A DNA stretch of 64,000 nucleotides, from assembly GCF_003312875.1 (NCBI RefSeq), contig NZ_CP015163.1, positions 7,130,001 through 7,194,000 of the forward strand, read 5' to 3'. A model generated the notes under the pieces. The model was not told the origin of the DNA, did no database searches, and worked only from the letters and a program-made list of their open reading frames with translations. The DNA is from Amycolatopsis albispora. GTDB lineage: Bacteria; Actinomycetota; Actinomycetes; Mycobacteriales; Pseudonocardiaceae. Both the position numbers and the translations under genes were made by a program. Positions 1-7,303 of this stretch are shown piece by piece. The stretch's first letter is position 1. Each line of letters starts with the position of its first letter.

Positions 1-316
1 GTTCGTAGAGGGTGCCGCAGCACATGCCGGTGGCGCCCTCGGGGTCGCGGACCTCGCCGATCTGGCGGAAGGAGGCGCCCTCGTCGTCGCTCTGGAAGAT
101 CGGCGCGTACCGGCCGCGGCCGTCCTCGCTGGTCATCGCGGCGAGGATGCGGCCGTTGCGGGCGCCGGAGTGTTCGAGGCGGATCAGCCGGGGGTAGGAC
201 CCCATGCCCTCGAAGAGCAGCCGGCGGTCGGCCGTCGCCGCCTGGACCGGGCTGAGCAGGCTTCCCAGTACCGACAGCGAAACCAGCATGGCCAGGCCGG
301 TGAGCACGCGACGCAT
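1..316 (-). CDS. Secreted sialidase-like (BNR/Asp-box) protein, N-terminal part
   Basis: The gene runs off the left edge, so only the first ~105 residues are visible. The start is the ATG at 314-316 (reverse strand). The N-terminus is a classical signal peptide: MRR, a hydrophobic stretch, then VQAA near residue 27. An Asp-box-like motif (SDDEGASF) follows near residue 80, in a context typical of exo-sialidase or other beta-propeller glycoside hydrolases. The product is probably secreted. Substrate cannot be predicted because catalytic residues lie outside the window. A non-enzymatic BNR-repeat protein is the main alternative. Confidence 0.7.
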   Translation of the reverse strand, partial: MRRVLTGLAMLVSLSVLGSLLSPVQAATADRRLLFEGMGSYPRLIRLEHSGARNGRILAAMTSEDGRGRYAPIFQSDDEGASFRQIGEVRDPEGATGMCCGTLYE

Positions 317-430
317 CGAACCCCTCTCGCACGGCGACCGCGCGATTACACCATGAGGTGGCGCCGGGGCCCGGCTACGTCGCCCACACGGGTGAACCCA
401 CGGGGCGCCGTGGCACCCCGCGGGCGGTGG

Positions 431-922
431 TCACCGGTAGTTGGTGAACTGCAGGGCGATCTCGAAGTCCTTGTTCTTCAGCGCCGCGATGACTTCCTGC
501 AGGTGGTCCTTCTTCTTGCCGGACACCCGCAGCTGGTCGCCCTGGATCTGGGCCTGGACGCCCTTGGGGCCTTCGTCGCGGATGAACTTGGCGATCTGCT
601 TGGCCTTGTCGGAGGCGATGCCCTGCAGGATGCGGCCGTTGACCTTGTAGATCTTGCCGGAGAGGGCGGGCTCGTCGGCCTCGAAGGCCTTGAGGGAGAT
701 GCCGCGCTTGATCAGCTTCTCCTTGAACACCTCGACCGCGGCGAGCGCGCGCTCCTCGGTTTCGGCCTCGATCGCGATCGCTTCCTCGCCCGCCCAGGCG
801 ACCTTCGCGTTCACCCCGCGGAAGTCGAAGCGGGTGGCGAGCTCCTTGCTCGCCTGGTTGAGCGCGTTGTCCACCTCCTGCCGGTCGACCTTGCTCACCA
901 CGTCGAATGAGGGATCCGCCAC
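431..922 (-). CDS. yajQ: YajQ family nucleotide-binding protein (DUF520)
   Basis: A 163-aa protein beginning [13 protein letters not shown] and ending QFTNYR, which matches the YajQ/DUF520 family over its full usual length. YajQ proteins have two ferredoxin-like domains and bind nucleotides; some homologues bind c-di-GMP. It is cytoplasmic. The gene stands alone: tRNA-Tyr is on the other strand to its right and a secreted-protein gene follows on its left. Whether this copy binds c-di-GMP cannot be judged from sequence, although an EAL-domain protein is encoded elsewhere in the window. Confidence 0.92.
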   Translation of the reverse strand: MADPSFDVVSKVDRQEVDNALNQASKELATRFDFRGVNAKVAWAGEEAIAIEAETEERALAAVEVFKEKLIKRGISLKAFEADEPALSGKIYKVNGRILQGIASDKAKQIAKFIRDEGPKGVQAQIQGDQLRVSGKKKDHLQEVIAALKNKDFEIALQFTNYR

Positions 923-1039
923 TGGTTCTCACACCTCGTCATCGCACTAGTCGGTCGGTCCACCCTAGCTTGGCCAGGCCGGGTGCCGAGCCCGCCAGGC
1001 CGCCCTGTATTCTCTTCCTCGGCCGGTTGATCCGGCTAC

Positions 1040-1121
1040 GGCAGGTTGCCCGAGCGGCCAAAGGGATCTGACTGTAAATCAGACGGCTTCGCCTTCGGGG
1101 GTTCGAATCCCTCACCTGCCA
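1040..1121 (+). tRNA. tRNA-Tyr (anticodon GTA), integration target
   Basis: Acceptor stem GGCAGGT (1040-1046) pairs with ACCTGCC (1114-1120). The anticodon loop CTGTAAA carries GTA at 1074-1076, giving tRNA-Tyr. It has a long class II variable arm (CGGCTTCGCCTTCG) and a normal T arm (GGTTCGAATCC). The 3' half from the anticodon loop onward is duplicated at 4847-4904, so the gene served as an attachment site and stays intact on this side. Confidence 0.95.
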
Positions 1122-1128
1122 CACCAGC
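1071..1128 (+). repeat. att site, tRNA side (58-bp direct repeat, copy 1)
   Basis: Runs from the anticodon stem-loop of tRNA-Tyr to just past the CCA-proximal end. It is identical to 4847-4904 except at one position (C1084 versus T4860). Crossing over in the anticodon arm of a tRNA is typical of actinobacterial tyrosine-integrase elements. Confidence 0.93.
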
Positions 1129-1129
1129 C

Positions 1130-1173
1130 AGATCGGCCCGGTGACCTGCGAAAACAGGACACCGGGCCGATCT
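1130..1173 (+). terminator. Hairpin terminator after tRNA-Tyr
   Basis: A perfect 14-bp stem (1130-1143 with 1160-1173) plus an inner CCTG/CAGG stem. Its inner core is nearly the same as that of the hairpin at 4906-4948 beyond the second att copy. It may also serve the integrase pseudogene that reads in from the right. Confidence 0.75.
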
Positions 1174-1243
1174 TGCTGTGTGCGGCCATGTGCGGCCACA
1201 GGCAGCCGTTTGCGGCGGCTCGCCCCAAATGCGCCCCGACGTT

Positions 1244-1887
1244 TCAGAGCCCGTCCAGCGCGCGCTCGACGCGGTCCCGGGCGGCTTGCTCGCCTCCGTC
1301 GAGGCACTTGGCGTAGACGCGGAGCAGGACGGAGAGGCTGTGCCCGGCCCACTTCGCGACCCTGGGCGGCTCCACCCCGCCGTTGAGCCACGTCGACACA
1401 GCGGCGTGGCGTAGGTCATACGGTCGCTTGGCGAGCGGGCCAGCGCCACCTCCGGCGTGAAGACGCGTTCCCGAGCTGCCGCCCACACACGGCCATAGAC
1501 GGTGCTGCCCACCCGGCCGCCGTCACGGGCACCGCGGAACAGGCGGCCGTCGCGCGCTGTGCCGAACCTGACCATGTGCTCGTGAAGCAGCTCGGTGAGC
1601 ACAGGTGGACAGGGCACCGTTCGGCCGGCGTCCTTCTCCCGGTGCTTCAGCGGAGCCAGTTCATTCGCCGTGCCCGAGTCCGTCCACTCCCGACCGATCT
1701 CGGGCCGGGTGCCTTCCAAGTGGAGATCTCCCCAACCCTTCTCCGGCAGGGAGAGGTCGTGCTTGCTGAGGTTGGTCACTTCCTCCGGTCGCAAGGCTGC
1801 GTAGTACATGAGCCCGAAGAACGCGACCAGCCGGCGGACCTGGACGCTTTGAACATCCACCCGTCGATGCGCCTTCGCATCGACCAC
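1244..1887 (-). pseudogene. Tyrosine recombinase/integrase, truncated and frameshifted
   Basis: The C-terminal catalytic domain of a Streptomyces-type phage integrase. The first part (about 1440-1887) contains AALRPEEV with the first catalytic Arg and the conserved YGRVWAAARE region. The frame then shifts by one base near 1430-1445. The last 80 residues carry YDLRHAAVS, AGHS and the nucleophile region LRVYAKCLDG in another frame. The N-terminal SAM-like core-binding domain is missing: reading in frame upstream leads directly into the neighbouring HD remnant. Both lesions imply loss of function, although the frameshift could in principle be a sequencing error. Confidence 0.85.
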
Positions 1888-1913
1888 GGCCTGGACGCCG
1901 GCCGGACAGCTCC

Positions 1914-2472
1914 CTACTTGGGTTGAGCCTTCGCTAGCCGTTCCTCGGTGCGCTTCACAGCCTCTTTGAGGATCGGCGCTGCCTTCATCCAGGTCCGGTG
2001 AACCGGGTCTTCCGGCGGGTAACGCTTCAGAATCTCCGCGCTCCGCTCGTCATATGTCAGCCGCTCACCGTCGGGACCAGTGGTCAGATCTGCTGTAACC
2101 AGGGCGTCCAACGCAGGACTATCTTCGAACGGGAACTCACTGAGTTGTTGCGATAGACCACGTTCGACAGCTTCAAACCGTGCGCCCGAGTGATGCGCCA
2201 CGAGGTTGACAACCTGGTGACACCACCCTCCGCTCCGGAGATAGCGCGCACCGTCCAGAGGGGTGGAATCGGGTTTGACCTACCTTCGGGGAGTAGCCAA
2301 CGTCGTGCAGCTAAGCCGCTGCCACAAGCAGGTCCTGCTGCTCTGCCGGCACCGAGTTCTTAAGGCGGTCGGCTTCCGCTGCTACAGCCTGCACGTGCGT
2401 CCAGCGCCTGCCCAGAGGCGCGACGAGTTCCCGTGAGAGATCTTGTGCCGCCCGGATGATGGTCATGTGCAT
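1914..2472 (-). pseudogene. HD-domain hydrolase, stop plus frameshift
   Basis: Reading three pieces together gives a complete HD-family protein. It begins at the ATG at 2472 (MHMTIIRAAQDLSREL). It is broken by TAG at 2311-2313, just before LHDVGYSP (the HD motif; a Trp is expected at the stop). The frame then shifts by one base near 2257-2262, right after RFHP, and continues as LDGARYL ... LVAHHS to the stop at 1914. The family normally has about 190 residues, so nothing large is missing. The last open piece (95 residues from 2201) is unlikely to work without the HD motif. Confidence 0.82.
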
Positions 2473-2602
2473 CTAGACTACTGCTCTCCCGGTGTCGACG
2501 GCATATACACCGAGTGTAATCATGTTGCTGTGGTGTTCGGAGTGTCGCTTCGGCGCGTGCGGCGTCATCTGCACTGGTGTGAGTAGGCCACAAGGGCTAT
2601 AT

Positions 2603-2618
2603 TCGAACTAGCGTTCGA
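2603..2618 (+). promoter_or_regulatory. LexA/SOS box
   Basis: TCGAACTAGCGTTCGA is a perfect match to the actinobacterial LexA operator TCGAAC-N4-GTTCGA. It begins at the last base of a plausible -10 hexamer (TATATT, 2598-2603) and ends 26 bases before the GTG start at 2645. A repressor bound here would block transcription of the DUF5131 gene. A weak -35 (TGGTGT, 2575-2580) lies 17 bp upstream of the -10. Confidence 0.88.
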
Positions 2619-2644
2619 TTTGGCAGATGTCAGGGAGGTGTGGT

Positions 2645-3391
2645 GTGGGCGGTAGTCGAACGACCATCGAGTGGACCGAAACCACATGGAATCCAACTAC
2701 GGGTTGTGATCGAGTATCTGCTGGTTGTGACAACTGTTATGCGATGGCTCTTGCGCGGCGCCTTAAGGCGATGGGGCAGCCGCGATATCAGCGAGATGGC
2801 GATCCTCGTACTAGCGGTCCCGGTTTTGGGGTTTCCTTGCATCTTGATGCATTGGCGGATCCATTCTCATGGAAAAAGCCACGATTAGTCTTCGTGAACT
2901 CAATGAGCGACTTGTTCCACGCGCAAGTTCCGATCTCTTTTGTGCGGGATGTTTTTAAGGTGATGAAAGAAACTCCTCGCCATACATATCAGATACTTAC
3001 CAAGCGTACTGTGCGCCTGCGCAGGATGGCTGAGAAGCTTGACTGGCCGGAGAATGTGTGGATGGGCACTTCGGTCGAATCTATGGAAGTGGCGTCAAGG
3101 GTTGAAGACCTGCGAAGCGTCCCTGCTGCTGTGCGATTTCTTTCATGTGAGCCACTCCTGGGATCTCTTGCTGAAATTGACCTAGGTGGGATCGATTGGG
3201 TAATTGTTGGTGGTGAAAGTGGTCATTCTGCGCGTGAGATGCGGCAAGAGTGGGTAGGAGAGATTCGCGATAAATGCATCTCTAGCGATGTGAAGTTCTT
3301 CTTCAAGCAATGGGGTGGCCGTAGGCCCACATCTGGTGGTCGAATGCTCGATGGCCGGACTTGGGATCAAATGCCGGTTATCGCTAAGTAA
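2645..3391 (+). CDS. DUF5131 / phage Gp37-Gp68 family three-Cys protein
   Basis: A 248-aa protein. GTG at 2645 is chosen because GGGAGGT lies 6-12 bases upstream; an in-frame ATG at 2627 has no ribosome binding site. Near the N-terminus is the family hallmark WNPTTGCDRVSAGCDNCYA, with Cys21, Cys28 and Cys31. Other conserved blocks are VNSMSDLFH (~84), QILTKR (~115), SCEPLLG (~168), VGGESG (~188) and FFKQWGG (~219). Known of the family: it occurs on phages and islands, often with TcmP; its reaction is unknown. The Cys cluster suggests a metal or Fe-S site (inference). The SOS box upstream points to induction by DNA damage. It converges on tcmP with an 8-bp overlap of the 3' ends. Base composition is unlike that of the host genes. 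Confidence 0.88.
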   Translation: MGGSRTTIEWTETTWNPTTGCDRVSAGCDNCYAMALARRLKAMGQPRYQRDGDPRTSGPGFGVSLHLDALADPFSWKKPRLVFVNSMSDLFHAQVPISFVRDVFKVMKETPRHTYQILTKRTVRLRRMAEKLDWPENVWMGTSVESMEVASRVEDLRSVPAAVRFLSCEPLLGSLAEIDLGGIDWVIVGGESGHSAREMRQEWVGEIRDKCISSDVKFFFKQWGGRRPTSGGRMLDGRTWDQMPVIAK

Positions 3392-4487
3392 AGGTGATCC
3401 AAGTCTTCCCTTTGGCGTAACCCTTCTTTCCAAGTCGTCGGACAGAGATGAGGCCTTCGTTCTCGAGCGGGTTCAGGACGGAGCGTACGTGTGCATCCCT
3501 GTAGGGCGTGTATAAAATTGTGTGCTGCTCGATCTCCTCGATGGTGACTTCGCCCGCTCCAGTGAAGGTGTGAACGAGATTTGCTCGTAGGGGTTTGAGG
3601 TCTGGGTTGGCTTCAAAGAGTACCGAGACGCCGGCGAGCTTATCGGAGAAGGTGTAGCCGCCTCCGGGATCGATCTTCCACATTGCATCTTTCATGAGCT
3701 TAACGCCCTTGATGTGTCGCGTGCCGTGGATCATGTAGTACCCAACGTTTCCGGTGCTATTCTTCATGGCAAACGATTGAACGTGGTCAAACCCTGCCAA
3801 TTTCTTAAGCTGTCGTTCATAGACATCTTTCAAATGTTCTATCCGGTTCTCTCCATTGAAATCTGAAAGAATGTCACCAACGTCCATGCCGAAAAGACTG
3901 CGCATGGCGGACTCTTGACCTTCGCGGGTGATAAATCTGTTTACATGATTCACCATAAAGTTTACGAATATCTCAGTCTTGTCGTAGGATAGCAGGCTGG
4001 CAAGTGTGTCCATCGGAAGTCCGCTGTATCCGAATGGGTCAACGAAAGCAAAGGTTGGCGCTAGAGATTTTTTCTGCTGCTTCAAGTAGTCTATTAAGCT
4101 TGTGGCGCTCTCGTCGAAGGCGGCGTGCTCTACGTGGACCTTAATCTTGTCTGGCCACGGAGCTCGCTGGGCCTTAAGCTTGTCGATCTCAGCTTGAAGG
4201 GAAGCTACGTTATCTGCATCTGCTTCGATGAATAGGAAGACAAATTCGCGATGCGTCATATGTGGGTAATATTGATGGTCTAGCAGATGCTTCAGTGCTA
4301 TCAGGGGCGACCCTTCGGCTTTGTTGGTATATCGCCCCCGTCCGGCGAAGCCATCCAAGAACAAGATCCGTCCGTTCCAGCGTGACAGGGTCGGGTACCA
4401 GCCATCGAGGTAGTATGCAAGTATGTCGTGCTTGGCCTTGGTGTGCGGCGGGTATCCCCATTTCTCCGGCGCTGAGTCCTTCGACAT
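3384..4487 (-). CDS. tcmP: Three-Cys-motif partner protein TcmP
   Basis: A 367-aa protein. The start is set at the ATG at 4487 because GGAGG lies just upstream; an ATG 33 bases earlier is possible. It opens with WGYPPHTKAKHDIL and carries FLDGFAGRGRY (~43-53), which resembles methyltransferase motif I, and VDPFGYSG (~149-156), which resembles motif IV. The C-terminal ~80 residues (TIEEIEQHT ... VLNPLENEGLISVRRLGKKG) look like a winged helix. The family was named for regularly accompanying a three-Cys-motif protein, here the convergent DUF5131 gene. A Rossmann methyltransferase-like enzyme acting with its partner is an inference. It is low in G+C and has its own promoter at 4535-4563. Confidence 0.87.
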   Translation of the reverse strand: MSKDSAPEKWGYPPHTKAKHDILAYYLDGWYPTLSRWNGRILFLDGFAGRGRYTNKAEGSPLIALKHLLDHQYYPHMTHREFVFLFIEADADNVASLQAEIDKLKAQRAPWPDKIKVHVEHAAFDESATSLIDYLKQQKKSLAPTFAFVDPFGYSGLPMDTLASLLSYDKTEIFVNFMVNHVNRFITREGQESAMRSLFGMDVGDILSDFNGENRIEHLKDVYERQLKKLAGFDHVQSFAMKNSTGNVGYYMIHGTRHIKGVKLMKDAMWKIDPGGGYTFSDKLAGVSVLFEANPDLKPLRANLVHTFTGAGEVTIEEIEQHTILYTPYRDAHVRSVLNPLENEGLISVRRLGKKGYAKGKTWITFT

Positions 4488-4534
4488 CTCGCCTCCGCTG
4501 AGATCGTCCATATGGTGCATTGGGCCAATGAGCG

Positions 4535-4563
4535 ATTCTCTCAGGGGTGCTTCGGGGTGCCAA
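4535..4563 (-). promoter_or_regulatory. Candidate promoter of tcmP
   Basis: On the reverse strand, TTGGCA (4558-4563) and GAGAAT (4535-4540) are separated by 17 bp. A leader of about 40 bases to the start at 4487 would result. No LexA box is seen here, so only the DUF5131 gene appears directly SOS-controlled. Confidence 0.45.
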
Positions 4564-4846
4564 TAGGTCGATCCGGTGATCTTTTACCGCTTTGCCACAG
4601 TTCTTTGGTTGTATCGGTTAATGTCCTGCTGTCTTGGCGCTCGGGAGGATGGCAACATTAGGGGTGCCTCACCTTGGTGTGGTTGTTATCGAGTTCGTCG
4701 TGCGCTCAAACTTGCGAGCCTGATGTCTCCGAGTGGAGAGAAGCTGAGGTCTGGGTAACCACCTGCTTGGGTGTTCGCCCCGCAGGCGCCCCGACGGGAC
4801 CGGTTCGGCGAGAGTAACTGCTGGTCAGAGTCAACTGCGATTCCGC

Positions 4847-4904
4847 ACTGTAAATCAGATGGCTTCGCCTTCGGGGGTTCGAATCCCTCACCTGCCACAC
4901 CAGC
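4847..4904 (+). repeat. att site, distal (58-bp direct repeat, copy 2)
   Basis: Repeats the tRNA-Tyr anticodon loop, variable arm, T arm and 3' acceptor strand. The bases to its left do not complete a tRNA 5' half, so this is not a functional tRNA gene. It marks the distal end of the island. Confidence 0.93.
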
Positions 4905-4905
4905 G

Positions 4906-4948
4906 GAAACGCCCCGGTGACCTGCGGAAACAGGTCCCGGGGCGTTTC
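4906..4948. terminator. Hairpin after the distal att site
   Basis: A 12-bp stem (4906-4917 with 4937-4948) with an inner ACCTG/CAGGT. It is probably the original chromosomal terminator of tRNA-Tyr, displaced by the insertion, and may also terminate the reverse-strand gene at 4964. Confidence 0.7.
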
Positions 4949-4963
4949 TCTGCGTCCGGGGTG

Positions 4964-5659
4964 TCAGCGGCGGCCTGGGACGCGTGGGCCGATCGCGGCG
5001 CCGACGACCGAGAGGGCGGTGCCGACTACCAGCAGCCACGGGCCCGCGCCGAGCTGGTCCAGGTGCTTCCCGCCGTCGGTGAAGAGCAGCAGGCTGACGA
5101 CGTGGTAGAGCAGCGCGGCCCCGGCGATGCCGGTGATCAGGTTCCGCGTCGGGGTGGTGTTGCCGGCGCTGAGGCTCTTCTTCATCAGGCCGCCCCGGCG
5201 CTTGATGCTTTTCCGGTCGCGCAGTGAGCCCAGCGTCCACAGCACCGGCGGCACGGCCGACAGCGCCAGCGCGATGATCGCGCCCTGCCGCAGGTAGAGC
5301 TTCAGCCACTGCTCGTCCCCCTTGAGGTCGGGGGAGCTGTTCAGGGCATCGTTCAGGTCGGCGAAGTTGGCATCGCCGACCCAGGTGAGGGCGAAGAGGC
5401 CGACGATGGCCACCACCGCGCCGAGGACGGCTGGGATGGCGCCCGGGCCGGGGAGGGTGAGGGGCTGCTCGGGGCCCGGCTCGGGCTGCTGCTGGGGATA
5501 TTGCTGCTGGGGCGCGTACGGCCGCGGTGGCTGGCCCGCGAATGGCTGCCGCGCCGCGCCTTGCTGGTACGGCTGCTGACCCGCGCCCCGAGGGTGGGCG
5601 GCGCCCGGCGGGTAAGGCTGCTGACCCGCGCCCGGCCAGCTCGGTCCTCCGTTCGTCAT
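4964..5659 (-). CDS. Membrane protein with P/Q/G-rich N-terminus
   Basis: A 231-aa protein starting at the ATG at 5659 (MTNGGPSWPGAGQQPY). Residues 1-70 are low-complexity Pro/Gln/Gly/Tyr, as in many actinobacterial envelope proteins. Four hydrophobic segments follow: IPAVLGAVVAIVGLFALTWVG, the region of residues ~120-140, ITGIAGAALLYHVVSLLLF and LLVVGTALSVVGAAIGP. Family and function are not recognised. It is the first chromosomal gene beyond the island and was probably the original neighbour of tRNA-Tyr. Confidence 0.8.
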   Translation of the reverse strand: MTNGGPSWPGAGQQPYPPGAAHPRGAGQQPYQQGAARQPFAGQPPRPYAPQQQYPQQQPEPGPEQPLTLPGPGAIPAVLGAVVAIVGLFALTWVGDANFADLNDALNSSPDLKGDEQWLKLYLRQGAIIALALSAVPPVLWTLGSLRDRKSIKRRGGLMKKSLSAGNTTPTRNLITGIAGAALLYHVVSLLLFTDGGKHLDQLGAGPWLLVVGTALSVVGAAIGPRVPGRR

Positions 5660-5823
5660 GGTGGCCAACCTAGACCTGGTAGCCGCAGCTCCAGAAGTCG
5701 CTGTACGCGCGACGACAGGACGTACGAAAAAACTTCGAACCGGTCCGGGCGGTGCCCCGTGTTGCCCGGTGTCGGTCGCCGCGGGATGGGCGGGGCCGTT
5801 CGACCAGTGAAGGAGCAGAACCC

Positions 5824-6801
5824 ATGGCACGCAAGCGGATCGTTCTCTCGGCCACCACCGCGGTGCTCGGCATGGCCGTGCTGGGCGCCTGCGGGCAGGG
5901 CACCGCGCCGGGCGGGGCGGCGGCGCCGGCGGCCGCCGAGCAGGCCGTGGTCGCGCCCGCGGCGCAGCAGGCCGCACCCGCCGTCAAGCTGACCGCCACC
6001 GAGGTCGACGGGCTCGGCCAGGTGCTCACCGAGCAGGGCGGCAAAACGCTCTACCGCTTCGACAAGGACACCGCGAGCCCACCCAAGTCCAACTGCGAAG
6101 GCGACTGCGCCAAGGCGTGGCCACCGCTGCTGGCCGGTGACGCCGCGCCCGAACTGTCCGGAGTGGACGCTTCGGTGGTCGGCGAGGTGACCAGGGCGGA
6201 CGGCACCAAGCAGGTCACCGTCAAGGGCTGGCCGGTCTACACCTACGCCAAGGACACCGCGGCCGGCGAGGTCAAGGGCCAGGCCGTCGGCGGCACCTGG
6301 TACGCGGTGAACCCGCAGGGCGGCAAGGCCGAGGCACAGCCCGAACAGCAACCGCGGGCACAGGTGAAGCTGACCGCCGCCGAGGTCGAGGGCGTCGGCC
6401 GGGTGCTCACCGAGCAGAACGGGCTGACCCTGTACCTGTTCAGCAAGGACAGCAAGAAGCCGCCGAAGTCGGTCTGCAACGGCGACTGCGCCACCACTTG
6501 GCCGCCGCTGCTGGCCAACGGCACCCCCGAACTGTCCGGTGTGGACCCGAACCTGGTCGGCAAGGTGAAGCGGGACGACGGCACCGAGCAGGTCACCGTC
6601 GGCGGCTGGCCGGTCTACACCTACGCCAAGGACGCCGCCGCGGGACAGGCGAACGGGCACGGCGTCGGCGGCACCTGGTACGCGATGATGCCGGAGGGCT
6701 GCAAGTCCGAAGCACCGTTCGTCGCGCAGCAGGGCAAGCAGGAGCAGAAGAAGTCCGAGCCGGCCGGGTCGGCGCCGGACAGCGGTGGCAATGGCTACTG
6801 A
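5824..6801 (+). CDS. Lipoprotein with two secreted PF03640 repeats
   Basis: A 325-aa protein starting at ATG 5824, with AAGGAG about 12 bases upstream. The signal peptide ends in the lipobox VLGAC (Cys23), so it is lipid-anchored. Two copies of the Lipoprotein_15 repeat follow at about residues 55-165 and 180-295. Both read VLTEQ-G-TLY-F-KD, then a Cys-containing GDCA-WPPLLA segment, LSGVD, a TVGGWPVYTYAKD-like stretch and VGGTWYA. The two copies are very similar, which points to an internal duplication. The biochemical role of the repeat is unknown. The gene ends in a strong terminator. Confidence 0.88.
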   Translation: MARKRIVLSATTAVLGMAVLGACGQGTAPGGAAAPAAAEQAVVAPAAQQAAPAVKLTATEVDGLGQVLTEQGGKTLYRFDKDTASPPKSNCEGDCAKAWPPLLAGDAAPELSGVDASVVGEVTRADGTKQVTVKGWPVYTYAKDTAAGEVKGQAVGGTWYAVNPQGGKAEAQPEQQPRAQVKLTAAEVEGVGRVLTEQNGLTLYLFSKDSKKPPKSVCNGDCATTWPPLLANGTPELSGVDPNLVGKVKRDDGTEQVTVGGWPVYTYAKDAAAGQANGHGVGGTWYAMMPEGCKSEAPFVAQQGKQEQKKSEPAGSAPDSGGNGY

Positions 6802-6816
6802 GCCAGCCGGGAGCAG

Positions 6817-6848
6817 GCCTGGCCATTCCCGGAATGGCCAGGCTTTTT
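6817..6848 (+). terminator. Rho-independent terminator of the repeat lipoprotein gene
   Basis: A perfect 13-bp stem (6817-6829 with 6831-6843) followed directly by TTTTT. It lies inside the N-terminal extension of the longest reading of the next ORF, which argues for a later start of that gene. Confidence 0.9.
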
Positions 6849-6868
6849 CCTGTCCGCCACCGGATCCC

Positions 6869-7303
6869 GTGCTCCGCCGGGCGATCGAGCGGGTGCGCGA
6901 GGAGCGCCGCCGCCGGCACCGGCGCCGCTGGTTCGCCGGGCTGGTCGCCGGAGTTCTGCTGGCCGCGGGCGCGCTCGCCGGTGGCCTGCTGATCGGACAG
7001 CCGGAACTCACCGAGCCGGTGTTCAGCGCCGCCTCCGGCGACGGGGTCCACCTGACCGCGCGGTTCCTGCCCGCGCCGGGGTGGACCCGGTTCGACGTCG
7101 AGGTCGCCGGGGTTTCCTGGGGCGAGCGCTGCCGCCTGGTGGTCACCGACTCCGCGGGCGTCGAGCACGAAGCGGGCAGCTGGGCGGCTTCGGAGAAGGC
7201 GACGCGGTTCGGCGGGGCGGTGCTGGTGCCGCTGAACGAGGTGCGTGCGATCAGCGTGCGCGGCCACGGCGACCGGGAACTGGTGCGCGCGGGCCGAGCC
7301 TAG
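6869..7303 (+). CDS. Small single-pass membrane protein
   Basis: The open frame reaches back to 6785, but that would put the terminator hairpin at 6817-6848 inside the coding sequence. GTG at 6869 is the first in-frame start beyond it, giving 144 aa, though no good Shine-Dalgarno precedes it. The protein has a basic segment (IERVREERRRRHRRRW), one membrane helix (LVAGVLLAAGALAGGLLI) and an external domain of about 90 residues containing a single Cys (ERCRLVV). The topology resembles an anti-sigma or sensor-type protein without a zinc-finger domain. Function is unknown. Confidence 0.65.
   Translation: MLRRAIERVREERRRRHRRRWFAGLVAGVLLAAGALAGGLLIGQPELTEPVFSAASGDGVHLTARFLPAPGWTRFDVEVAGVSWGERCRLVVTDSAGVEHEAGSWAASEKATRFGGAVLVPLNEVRAISVRGHGDRELVRAGRA

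Larger units (their letters stand above)
1071..4904. mobile_element. Small integrated element in tRNA-Tyr
   Basis: About 3.8 kb bounded by 58-bp direct repeats of the tRNA-Tyr 3' half. A tyrosine-integrase remnant lies next to the tRNA, pointing at it, as is usual. The cargo is an HD-hydrolase pseudogene, a DUF5131 gene and tcmP. The 2.5-4.7 kb part is clearly poorer in G+C than the rest of the window and uses A/T-ending codons freely. With the integrase broken and no replication or transfer gene visible, the element looks immobile now. Confidence 0.88.

Noticed and set aside
4847..4898. Second tRNA-Tyr gene
   Set aside because: Only the 3' half from the anticodon loop is present; no acceptor 5' strand or D arm lies to its left. 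It is an attachment-site copy.
6785..6868. N-terminal extension of the small membrane protein gene
   Set aside because: Contains a perfect terminator hairpin with T tract of the preceding gene; a start after it is more likely.
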